Positions 32,654-43,099 of a stretch of DNA of 64,000 bases are shown here, one piece after another. The position numbers and the translations under genes were made by a program. The DNA lies in NCBI RefSeq assembly GCF_022605725.1, contig NC_065547.1, positions 18,393,167 to 18,457,166 of the forward strand. The letters run 5' to 3'. The notes beneath the pieces are model-generated. The model was given only the letters and a program-made list of their open reading frames with translations, was not told the DNA's origin and did no database searches. Numbering within the stretch: the stretch's first letter is position 1; every line of letters begins with the position of its first letter. This DNA comes from Anthonomus grandis grandis. Taxonomy: Eukaryota > Arthropoda > Insecta > Coleoptera > Curculionidae.

Positions 32654-33821
32654 ATGAGCCAACCACAAAGGTTAGAGGCAAAGAGAACATCGTGCATCAG
32701 TAGAATTACAGAATTTTATACCATTGGAGTTCAATAAAAAAAAGTCAATTCAAAGCTAAGTATGGCCATATTCAAAAGGTTTTTGATAAATTTTCCGAGT
32801 ATCATAACGAAATTATTATTAGTAGAGATGATTCAAAATTTTAAGTTCAAGATAAAATTCGAAAGGATACTGAGAATTTTTATTTCGAGGGTCTTTCAAT
32901 AGCTGCGTAGAGGAATCTTTTATTAATAATACTGGGGACAGTTCAATTAACGTAGAAGCTACTGCAAAGCTTCCATCAATAAGCATTCCAAGCTTTAACG
33001 GCGACCAAAAAATTTGGTTAACTTTCCATGATCTTTACGAGAAATTAATACATGAAAATGTCAAGCTTTCTAATATTGAAAAGTTCCGTTATTTATTGTC
33101 ATATTGACAGGATTAGCCTTTGAAATTACTAAGCGGTATCGCAATTAACAATGATAATTACATCACATCCTTTAATATACTTTTAGACAGATACCAAAAC
33201 AAACGGTTGATCGCGTCTAATGCATTAAATGTCTTTTTTTCTATTGCACTAAAATCTGATTCCGCTTTGCGAGTAGTTCTTAACACTTTTTCTGAGTCCC
33301 TAGCAGTTTTAAAATCTCTTCAATTTCAAACTGATCAGTGGAATTTTTTACTTCCGCACATTCTTCTTGAGAAACTTGATATTGAGACTTGCACTAATTT
33401 TGAAATTCAGTCAAGCAATTCAGAAATTCCAAAGTACACAGAACTTTTTCAATTTCTTGAAAATAAGTGCAAAGGTTTAGAATCCGTTCAACATTTAAAA
33501 TTTTCAAAAACTAAGTCTTTTGCTAATAGTAAAGATAAAGTTTTCACGAAATATTCAAACAGTAAAATTGGGTCTACAGTATCAATGCAAACAAATACTT
33601 CTATAATTGCAAATTCAAAAATTAAATGCTATCTCTGTAAAGAGCACCACGGATTATCCAAATGTTCTCAATTTCTTTCCAAGTCGCCTAATGATATATT
33701 TTCTTATGTAAAACAAAATTAGTTATGTCTTAAATGCTTACATCATAGGCACAATTCCAATAATTGTCCTTCATCTTATAGATGCCGTACATGTAACAAT
33801 CGTCACCATTCATTAACTCAT
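32654..33821 (+). pseudogene. gag: BEL/Pao family 2 gag
   Basis: The start ATG is at 32654 (MSQPQRLEAKRTS), with frame changes before 33120. The Gag core has IPSFNGDQKIWLTFHDLYE (about 32980-33045) and SNALNVFFSIALKSDSALRV. A first zinc knuckle CYLCKEHHGLSKC lies near 33629. An in-frame TAG at 33720-33722 is followed by the second knuckle region (CLKCLHHRHNSNNC and CRTCNNRHH). In the family Gag builds the particle and binds RNA through these knuckles. Confidence 0.82.
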
Positions 33822-34487
33822 ATGTTCAAAATTTCGAATGAAGTTAATCCAGATCCATCGGTGAATATTTCTAACACGGGATCTCTGACTACAGAAAATC
33901 AACCGTGCAGTTCCCGTTCCCAAGAATGTAGCAGCTTTTCAGCTAAAAGATACACCGACGAATGTGTGGTACTGCTCGCCACGGCTGCAGTCGATATCCG
34001 TGATGGATTTGGTGCTTTTCAACCAATACGTATTCTCATTGATTCTAGCAGCCAGTCTAATTTTATTAGCGAAAAATGTTTACGGTCATTAAGCTCACAA
34101 AGGAGGCAGCTTACTACAATTATTTCTGGGTTAAACGGCATGTCATCCCTTTCTGGAAAAGGCATTGCATCTTGTGAAATTAAACCACAAAATTCATCAA
34201 GCCTTCTTTTTTCATTCGAGGCTATAGTTGTACCGAATTTATGCTCAAATATTTCATCAGATATGAATGCTGACATTTGCATTCTGAAGTTCTGGGAAAT
34301 TGAACAAATTCCATTTAACACCTTTCCCTCACCTGACGTTATAAAGTGTGAGTTATTTTTCAAAAAAACAATTACAAGAAATCCAACCGATCAGTTTGTC
34401 GTTTCTCTTCCATTTCGAAATTCCAAACCTGACTTGGGAGACACTTCCTCAGGCGTATCGGTAATCAAAGTAAAAATGGACAGGTAG
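33822..34487 (+). pseudogene. pol: BEL/Pao family 2 protease
   Basis: A serine-rich linker and then VVLLATAAVDI open the aspartic protease. The active-site loop reads RILIDSSSQSNFIS, where DSGSQ is usual; the Gly-to-Ser change would damage the fireman's grip. ISGLNGMSSLSGKG and a C-terminal DICILKFWEIEQIP (normally a D-LIGAD-type motif) follow. The frame is the same as gag beyond the TAG at 33720, so this was one gag-pol reading frame. It stops at 34487. Confidence 0.8.
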
Positions 34488-34499
34488 TTTGTAATTTTT

Positions 34500-35300
34500 C
34501 AAAAACTTAGATATTTAAAGTCAGTTGGGCAAGTTTTGGGAAATAGAGGAGTATCATGCAAAGACCCATTTTTCTAAAGAAGAATTGCTTTGTGAAGAGC
34601 ATTTCAAATTGAACACTAAACGCGATGTTAATTGTAGGTTCATTGTTTCTATTCCGCTAAAAGATTCTTTAGAATAATGAGGTGAATCGAGAACTCAAGC
34701 TGAAAGGCGTTTCTTAAATTTGGAAGGAAGATTTTCCTGTGATTCATGTTATAAAACTAAATATGCGAAATTTATGCAAGAATACGAAGACTTAGATCAT
34801 ATGCGAAAAATTACTCCACTTGATAACCAAAACATATCATATTAAATGGTGTTTTTAAAGAGGATAGTTTAACAACTAGGCTTCGAGTCGTTTTCGATGG
34901 TAGTACTCCAACATCAACCAATGTTTCAATGAATGATTTACGGACCAACTATTTAAAATGACTTATTATCCATTCTCTTTCGTTTTCGAACTTATAATTT
35001 TGTTGTCTCTGCAGAGATCGCAAAAATGTTTCACTTAGTTCTCATAAACCACAAACAATGTCCCTTGCAAAGAATTTTGTGGCTATATAATACTACAGAT
35101 CCGATTAGTATTTATGTTTTGCAAACCGTTACATACGGAACCAATAGTGCCGCATTTTTGGCCATACTGCCTTTTTGAACTGGCACAAGAATGCGAAGCC
35201 GCGCATCCTGATGTTTCTAAAGTAATAAAAAATCATTTTTAGGTGGATGATGGATTATTTGGAAGTGAATCTACTGAAGAATTATCCCGTCTCTGCTGGA
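34500..35300 (+). pseudogene. pol: BEL/Pao family 2 reverse transcriptase, broken
   Basis: Fragments in shifting frames: FSKEELLCEEHF (about 34575), TTRLRVVFDGSTPT (about 34875), NFVVSAEIAKMFH (about 34995), then the catalytic region near 35240, where VDDG is preceded by TAG in place of the usual tyrosine codon. At least four frame changes. The motif order is right for BEL RT. Confidence 0.75.
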
Positions 35301-35539
35301 TTCAGACTAAGAAAATTGCATTCTAATTATTATAGACATTGCAGACAGTAAAAAACATAAATTTAAATGCCGATTTAATTGACGAAATCGTCAAAAATGG
35401 ATTAAACCAATACAACGAAGAGCCTCGGACTTGCCTGGTGTAGTAGTAATGATACGTTAACCTATAATATAGGTATGATTTCCACTACAGGTCGCGTGAC
35501 CAAACGAGGTATTCTTTTATGCATTAGCATCTTCCATGC

Positions 35540-36322
35540 GTGATAACCATAAAAATTCTTCTTCGGAAACTTTGGTTAGAAAAATTATCCTGGGATGAAT
35601 CGGTTCCCATTGCAATTAATTCTTCATGGCTTAAATTTCAGGATGAAATTTCAAATCTAAATAATTTACAAATTAACAGACATGTCATTTTAAAAGGCTC
35701 AAAATATATAAAAATGCATTGTTTTTCTGATGCAAGTGAATGCGCATATGGCTGTTGCATATACGTTCGTTCTGTCGATATAAACGGATCCATTCACGTA
35801 AATATGTTGTGTTCCAAAACAAAGGTAACACCTCTTAAGGTTATTACGATACCTAAGATTGAACTGTGTGGGACTGTCTTAGCCGTCAGATTAGCGAAAA
35901 AGGTTTTTTCTTCTTGCAGAGTAAGAATAAATAAAACACGATTTTGGACAGACTCAACGATAATTTTGGGATGGCTCAAGCACTCACCTAATTCGCTTAA
36001 GACATTCGTTGCTAATACGATTTCTGAGATTCAGGAATCATTTCCAGTTGAAGTATGGAGGCATGTGCCGACAAAACAAAATCCGGCGGATATATTAACT
36101 CGTGAAATATCTTCAACAGATTTTGGTTGATTTACCATTATAGTGGCATGGGCCATGCTGGTTATCAGAATGTAAGAAGCGATGGCCAAACTTATAGGCT
36201 GTTTCAGATTAATTACCAGAAATAAAATCCCAAACACTTATCGTAAATAAAAACCAGTCGAACCCTGTTACAGACTTTGACCGATTTTCGAATTTTATTA
36301 GAATAAAACGTAGATGCACATA
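35540..36322 (+). pseudogene. pol: BEL/Pao family 2 RNase H and integrase start
   Basis: The connection has KLWLEKLSWDESVP. RNase H has CFSDASECAYGCCIYVRS, FWTDSTIILGWLKHSP and VPTKQNPADILTR: three aspartates of the active site are visible. After 36130 the text is frameshifted but still reads NPVTDFDRFSNFIRI (36270-36310), a typical pre-integrase segment. The sequence is cut at 36322. Confidence 0.85.
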
Positions 36323-36335
36323 CCGGGTGGCGCAT

Positions 36336-36790
36336 CGAAAACGAAACAGATCCAATTACGGGCAGTGCATTAACTTCCTAAAAAAACGCTCGGAACCATC
36401 GATTTTATTTTCGAGGGGGACACTTACAACCCCCTAAGCGGGGGTGGCACTACCCCTAAAATCTTAAAAGGGAAGGGGGGTCGAGTGATACCTCATTGGA
36501 AAGGTTTTTTAATTCTCTTTACAAAGGTACTTGGTTTGACGCAATTTAAGTAAGTACTTTTTAAAATTTTCGCATTTAAACCTTAAAAATTTTAATATAA
36601 TTATAGTAATTTTCAATATTTTTACTTTATTATAGACTACTAAAGGTACTTTTAAGAAAAACAATGCCAGGCAGTAGGACAAAAGCATCAAGTATTATTA
36701 AATTATGAGACAAAAAATGAGAAAGCTCTATCATATTACAGAATATTTTGACTTTAAGTCTAGTCATTCAAAAAATTATCGCAAAAATAG
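36336..36790 (+). repeat. Left long inverted repeat
   Basis: It pairs with 38625-39070 with several small indels. It includes a GC-rich block at 36408-36485 with the text AAGGGGGGTCGAGTGA. Confidence 0.88.
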
Positions 36791-36839
36791 ATTTAAAAAG
36801 AATTTGCTTAAGTGTTAGCTTATAATAAATGTTCAAAAT

Positions 36840-37748
36840 GGCAACCTCCATTCTCCATACAATAAAAAAGATTTTGCTCAAAGCGTTGTCGCACGTTCTG
36901 CAATACTTCAGGCGTGATTTGAAGACACTCATTTACAATTCTGCCTTGTAAATCTTCTAACAAAGCGGGTTCAGTCTCATAAACTTTGCTTTTTAAGTGA
37001 CCCCAAAGAAAAAAGTCTAGAGGCGATCGTGGAGGCCATTCAATAGCACCTCTTCTTCCTATCCATCATCCTGGAAACGTCCGATCCAAATATTCTCGCA
37101 CAAATAACGTATAATGTGGTGGGGCACCATCCTGCTGAAACATCAATCTATCCTCATCGTATTGTAGACATTTAACTTTTGTGGGTATTGGGTGTGTACC
37201 TCACGATACACTCTAGGATTATTGTCGGACCAATATCGGCAGTTATGACGATTGACCAAGCCATTCAGGAAAAAAGAGCTTTCATCAGAGAAACACGTAT
37301 TAAACAAAAAATTTGGGTCATTAATAATTCGGTCACTCATAATTTCACTAAATTGTGATCGCCGATCGAAATCATCTTCATTCAGCTCTTGCGCAAGATG
37401 TATTATGTACGGATGAAACTTATGAGCTTTTAGAGTTCTTTGGATACTACGTCGACTAATACCTGTGACAGTTTCCAATTGACGGGTACTTAATGTAGGA
37501 TCTAAATTAATATGCCCTAGTACAGCCACTTCCATATCTTCATTCCTTACGGGATTTTCAATATTGCGTTTGCGATTCGCCACTGATCCAGTTTCTCGAA
37601 ATTTGGAAACAAGCTCCAATACATACTTTCGCTGCACCTTGCTGTTTTCATGTCGCTCATTAAATAATTCCGCCGTTCTATTAGCACATTGATTATTTCC
37701 AAAAAATAATTCAATTATTTCAACTCTTTCTGCCCTTGTATGCACCAC
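36840..37748 (-). pseudogene. DUF4817-type mariner-like transposase, internally deleted
   Basis: From 37748: MVHTRAERVEIIELFFGNNQ, NERHENSKVQRKYVLELVSK and FRETGSVANRKR form the first helix-turn-helix. TLSTRQLETVTGISRRSIQR is the second. FSDESSFFLNGLVNRHNCRY carries the first catalytic aspartate. Near 37160 about 35-40 codons are missing and the frame changes; FQQDGAPPHYTLFVREYLD has the second aspartate. WPPRSPLDFFLWG follows, where relatives have SPDLTPLDFFLWG, so three residues including the third catalytic aspartate are gone. The C-terminal end EQNLFYCMENGGCHFEHLL runs to about 36840. The protein domain name is recalled from insect annotations. Confidence 0.85.
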
Positions 37749-37821
37749 TTTAATTTTTAAAAATAGGTATTACCCAAAAAAAAACAAAGTCCCGCACTAT
37801 AAATCACCTTTTTAACAGCGT

Positions 37822-38436
37822 ATTACCACAGCATAAAGAAACCAGCAGTCGCACTCCGCTCGAAAATGTAAGCGAACTAATAGCATCCTTAGCCATGCCG
37901 CAGCCATGTTCTCCGGATGCCGAGCTCACTGTTTATCGAACTGTGTTCCTAGGTGTATCGCCTAGTTCAGCGCCGTACTTAGTGACTATTTTGATAGCGT
38001 TTTTACAAAGCTTAGCGTTTTTTATAAAAACTTTTGTGATTTTGATTAAAATTACTCAAAGAATGGTCTCTTAAATTTACGATACATACCTAATTAACTT
38101 CCTGCAGGTATTCTTCTATATCGTCGTTGTTAGATGTAGAAATGCGATGTTTATTTTTGTTTAAATATTTTGTTAATGTATGAACTTTATTAATATTAAA
38201 AAATAAATATTTGTACTATGTAGGTATTTTTATTTTACAAGATAATAATATCTAAAAAAATGTTTAAGTCCGGCTCTAGCCAAGGCAAAAGCTGCGTCGA
38301 CCGTAGCGAGTGTCAGCGGCATCCCTACTATAAGCAAATATGCCGCTCCTGCGTTAGTACACATGCACCGAACTCGCTTATTCAAGCCAATGTATTTTTA
38401 TTGAAGTGCGACTGCTGGTTTCTTTATGCTGTGGTA
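37822..38436. repeat. Inner inverted repeat, about 32-bp arms
   Basis: ACCACAGCATAAAGAAACCA then GCAGTCGCACT (37825-37855) is the inverted copy of 38405-38435. The 550 bp between them is GC-richer than the surroundings and has no frame. This may be a miniature element nested in the transposon or part of its 5' leader. Confidence 0.7.
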
Positions 38437-38624
38437 TTACATTTAGAATAAATTGAGAATAATTCAATTAGTTTTGGTCAACAAGAAAATTTTACAAATA
38501 TTTGTAAAATTTTTTGGCTGAACCGTTCTCTAGTTCATACATATTATTCTAATATTTATTACCTGTCGTAAATAAATTAATATTAATACCAACGTGGTCT
38601 GTGATTGAGATAGTGAACTAAAGC

Positions 38625-39070
38625 AAATTCTTTTTAAATGGTCAAAATATTCTGTAATATGATAGAGCTGTCTCATTTTTTGTCTCATAGTTTAATAATA
38701 CTTGATGGTTTTGTCCTACTGCCTGGCATTGTTTTTCTTAAAAGTACCTTTAGTAGTCTATGATAAAGTAAAAATATTGAAAATTACCTTTTAAGGTTTA
38801 AATGCGAAAATTTTAAAAAGTACTTACTTAAATTGCGTCAAACCAAGTACCCTTGTAAAGAGAATTAAAAGACCTTTACAATGAGGTATCGACTCGACCC
38901 CCCTTCCCATTTAAGATTTTAGGTGTAGTGCCACCCCCGCTTAGGGGTTGTAGGTGGGAAAGTGATTTTGTGATTATTAAGTGTCCCCCTCGAAAATAAA
39001 ATCGACGGGTCCGAGCGTTTTTTTTAAAAGTTAATGGACTGCCCGTAATTGGCTCTGTTTCGTTTTCGGA
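38625..39070 (-). repeat. Right long inverted repeat
   Basis: Reverse complement of the left arm. It has an extra ~15 bp (GTGATTTTGTGATTA at 38961-38975) and lacks about 18 bp of the left arm near 38790. Confidence 0.88.
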
Positions 39071-39158
39071 AATTTTGCACTAAGGATTTCGTGTGCATTT
39101 ACCGTTATCCTAAAACTTGACTCAGGTTCACGATATTTAAAAGGTAGTATAAGGTTAC
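39068..39158 (-). pseudogene. Gypsy protease fragment, left of the P element
   Basis: Read on the minus strand from 39165, this stretch continues in frame the sequence that ends at 45087 on the other side of the P element once one copy of the 7-bp duplication is removed. It reads NLILPFKYREPESSF then a short tail. It fits the end of a gypsy aspartic protease domain. Confidence 0.6.
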
Positions 39159-39165
39159 CAGTTAG

Positions 39166-39213
39166 CCCAGATATAACTAGCTAACGCAACAGATAAATAT
39201 TCGAATAGCAAAG
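39166..39213 (+). repeat. P element left terminal inverted repeat
   Basis: It pairs with 45032-45079. After the near-perfect 34 bp, TTCGAATAGCAAA aligns with the right-end CTCCAATAGTAAA. Confidence 0.88.
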
Positions 39214-40149
39214 CTTGTCCCCCGTAAAATCGACGGTCGCACCTGACCGAGACTCGAGCGCCTAATAGAATATACTGAAAAGCGGCGCAACGTTGCCGTA
39301 TGTTATAATAAATCCGCATTTAATACAAAAAGCCTGTGTAAGAAAAACATTTGTATATATTTCAATACAGTACATGGAGTATTTACAAAAGAAAAACAAA
39401 ATTATATATCGTGTATAGTTTCTTAGAATAGGAGGTATATAAAAGCACATTATAATACATACAAAACTTAATTACTACCTAAAAATAAATTACTACCTAT
39501 TTAATACAAACTTATGGGCAAAATAACAGAAGAGGCACAATAAAACTTTTAGCATGATGGTTTAGTAAGTGTTCAAAATTTAAGTAAGTGATCATTTTAT
39601 ATTAAGTAAAGACCTAAGGACGATATGCTGAATCAAAGAAAGCGAATTTTGTTAACATTTTATTTACTATTACTTTGGCATGCGTTATGAAAATATTTTT
39701 AAAGCTAAGAACTACACTTAAAACCCTTGCAAAATTATAGTGTAAAGATAATCAAAAATATATTAAGGTTTTAACTTAAAACTAAAAATCGAATAATAAC
39801 TTAAAAAATAAACAAAATTTGTGTAATATTATACTAAAGAAAGTATAATATTACACAAATTAACTATAATTATATTTTTTATAGTCAAAAACAGTTTGGC
39901 TGGCAAAATAAAGCTAGAATGTAATTTTTGTTAGAAAATAACTGGAGATTAAGGAAATAATTTTTAATTAGAAAAAAAAATCAGTGTATCGTTTTTTTTG
40001 TCCAATTAAAATTGTTTTCCCTTTTAACACCCCTGTACTAAAAGTACCATTTACAAAATTTATATAAATTAATATATACAAGTTTTGTTAACAAAAATAC
40101 CTTATGCTCGTAACAATTATGATCAGATGGTCCCAACCACTTCATATTT
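39214..40149. other. P element 3' region with a perfect 20-bp hairpin
   Basis: No coding frame of note. AATTTGTGTAATATTATACT (39817-39836) is followed after AAAGA by its exact inverse AGTATAATATTACACAAATT (39842-39861). It lies in the transposase 3' untranslated or terminal region. It could act as a transcription end or simply be a palindromic repeat. Confidence 0.75.
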
Positions 40150-41507
40150 TTAGTTAAAATTTAATTTTTTTATTTCGGTACCCACAAATTCCTGATGCTT
40201 AATTTTTTCAAACTCGTTTGCAAAAATGTACATACATTTTTCTACAACATTGGTAACATCTGCAGAAGGACTTATCAGATAGTTGTTTTCGTGGCCACCG
40301 TAATTCTTATTTAGTATAAATATTTCGGATGGATCGGTTAAATAAGAATCAGATTTTAAAATAGAGGCACAATTTTTGCAATTAAATTTTTTCAAAACTT
40401 TATTAACTAAGTATCCGGCATAATATGAATAAAGCATGGTGTTTGATAATGGGCTCTTTGCTTTTAACTGTTGGAATGTCATTAATTTTTTCGGAATCTA
40501 AAATTTCAATATTATTTTTCGATGTCGTTTGATGTGCCTCTTTTTTAGGGATATTATTTAAAATTAATTGTTTGTCGACATCATTCTCACAATTGGATAA
40601 TTTTGAAGGAGTTAGTAAATCTGTTACACTTTTAATTCTAAAAAATAATCGAATAGATCTGGCCGTTGGGTTAAGATTACAACCACCGCTTTGATGAGCT
40701 AAGGAAAAGAAATTTTCCAAAATATCTTGGTTTAATCTGTTAGTTAATAAAAAATTATTATTATCTTTTTTTTGGTCTGCATAAAGGATTTCTATGGCAT
40801 TTATAGTTTGAACTAACCCTTTAAAACATGGTGGCTTACTTTTGGATATTTCTTTTAATTGTGTTTTTTTATTTAAAACCTCGCTAACTTTTATTATGGA
40901 TTCAAAAACCTGTTTACCTTTTTGCAAAACATCTATAACTAATGAGTTTTTAAAACTCACTCCACAGTTATAAGGATTTTTAGTATATAATCGTTTGCTA
41001 TTAAGAGCATCAAATAAATTGTTCATGATGGTTATAAAATTTGAGGTATTTGTACCAATTTTTTCATCAACTATAGATTTTTGAACGGATGTCTTTACAG
41101 CTGCAGCCATAGTATTTAAGAATAATTGTAGTGCCAATTTGCGGGACATCTTTTCAAAGGCGTCAGGATTTATATGCTTATCTGTTATTTTTGGAAGCAT
41201 TCTGGCTGATTGAGATGCTTTGTCAATTTCGTATATTTTTTTAATAACATCAAAGCAGATACTTTCATTTAAAAGTTCAAACCTTATTGAAGAGTGCCAG
41301 TTATTCCTGACGCTTTTGAAAAGATGAGGGACATCATATAAAGAAATGATCTGTGTTTCTTTTAAATAAAAGTAAGGCTTTTTTGCCGTAACACCCAACA
41401 GTTTCATTGCGCCTCTATTATTGGTACCCTGATCACAAACCGTGGCCAGTAGTAAAAAGCTCATTTTATCTAGAACAGTTAGAACGTACAAAATAATATT
41501 TTTTAAG

Positions 41508-43099
41508 TTTTCTTTACAGACTGCATTTTTTGAAAAAAAATATCCTAGTGGAAATTTCCAGGAAGAATATATTCCTCTCGTGGAAAAAACGAGAGCGTGG
41601 TTGGCTTTATTTTGAGTCCTACCAAAAGGGCCCAAGTCCTCAAACCCTCTATTAAATCTAATTTTTTATTAAATTCCAAATTTTCTTTCAAACTTATTTC
41701 ATCAAATGCTACAAGACATTTTTTTTCATTTTTTGTCATTGCCTGGGCCTTTGACATTTGAGCTTTTGACATTGCTGTAAAAAAACTTGAATATCTTCAT
41801 CAATGCCTGTTTTAAAATCATTTTGTGCGATCCACTTTTGAATTGTTGAAATGGCTGGTAAGATGATGCCTTTTTTTTCAGAAATAATTAAGCGGACGGA
41901 GATTTATAATAAAAACATAAACAAAATTCTCTTTCTTTTTGATTCCAAATCACACGTTTCTTACCTCTTAATTGCATTTCAACAAAAGTTTTTGCCACTG
42001 GAGATAACAAACTTAAAAGCGGTAAGGGCGACGACATTGCAAGTTTGGATTTTTGTATTTTTCTGTGTAATCTAAAAATTATTTTTTTTTTAAATTCTTA
42101 TTCTTCTTAGTAACACATTTTTTTTTTAATTTTAATTTTCTTGGAGTCGCAATTTTGTCTGGTAACGAACATAAATTGCTGACAAACTCGGATTCTACAC
42201 TGTTATTATGTTTTCTTCGTTTTGTTGAAGAACTTTTTGGACTAAAATCGAGTAGTGATGTTTCCAGTTCTGCATATGTTCTTTTTGGATTCAACACTTT
42301 TAGACTATCTGGGCAGTCAGTAGCAAAAGGACTGGTTTCATTAAGCGCATAGTTTCTGGGAACGGCATCTTTTTTCAGGTAAAACTGCTTGGATGTACGA
42401 AAGTCCTCACTCGTGAAGTGATCCATACAAAGGTATTTATTGCGTAGGGTTTCTTCGGAAAATGTAGCCAATTTAGCGTTTCCTATATAAAGCAAAGAAA
42501 AAATATTTTTGTATTTAAAGTAAATTATTTGTTTACTTTTGGGATTCAAGGTAGCCAAAAGACAAGTAAAAGATAACTTTTTGCTTTTTTTTATTTTTTT
42601 CCATTTTTTGTTCGATTGTTATTATTGAGAAAAAAATAACGTTAAATTATTAAAGCAGTTTTAAAAATGCAAAAAATAAATATGGGGCCAATATGAATTT
42701 GATTGTAGTGGCCAAAACACGAAGCGTCGCGTGAAAAGAAGATCTTCAAATCTTCATCCTAATTACCTTTTTTTTTAATTTATTTAGTATTGCAAAATTT
42801 GCTAAATTAGAGTTTTGTATTAGGACGGTAGTTTCTAAGTTTCTAGGTAGCTGTTGAACAATTTGAAATGTCAAAAAATACATTTTTTGGTTGTATAAGT
42901 ACTCATGAGTTAATTGAGTTGTTATTATTGCTTAACCATTATATTTTTTTCTTAACTATTATTTAGTTTAGTAAAACGTAAGTAAAGGTGTTAATTCAAT
43001 TTAGTTTAGTGTAAAAAAGAACTTAATAAAGTAATGTCGGGAGTAATTATAAAATTTACTTACCAGAATTTATTATCCATTTATCGCATAAATCCTTTA
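41508..43099 (-). repeat. Tandem duplication inside P element, copy 1
   Basis: This 1592-bp unit includes the second THAP exon (copy ends near 42490), the next exons to CLVAFDEISL, and the transposase frameshift. It is almost identical to 43100-44674: a 17-bp indel (GACATTTGAGCTTTTGA type, near 41755), homopolymer changes and few substitutions. The junction is TTTTCTTTACAGACTG. Confidence 0.95.

Larger units (their letters stand above)
31564..36322 (+). mobile_element. BEL/Pao retrotransposon, family 2, 3'-truncated
   Basis: Single 5' LTR-like segment (about 31564-32387), a primer-binding-site-like TGGCGCCGTGCAAC (32388), then gag with zinc knuckles, protease, RT, RNase H and the start of the integrase part, all plus strand and broken. 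The codons differ clearly from BEL family 1 in this window. It ends at about 36322 where a Tc1/mariner-like element begins; no 3' LTR is seen. Confidence 0.82.
36323..39080 (-). mobile_element. Tc1/mariner-like transposon with about 450-bp TIRs
   Basis: Inverted repeats run at 36336-36790 and 38625-39070: CGAAAACGAAACAGA-CCAATTACGGGCAGT outside, the C-rich CCCCCTAAGCGGGGGT/CCCCCGCTTAGGGGTTG block and ATGCCAGGCAGTAGGACAAA inside. The transposase is on the minus strand. TA occurs at 36321-36322 and 39081-39082. The outer 15-20 bp of the two ends no longer match. The left flank is BEL family 2; the right flank is a gypsy protease on the other strand, so the flanks do not rejoin. Confidence 0.8.
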
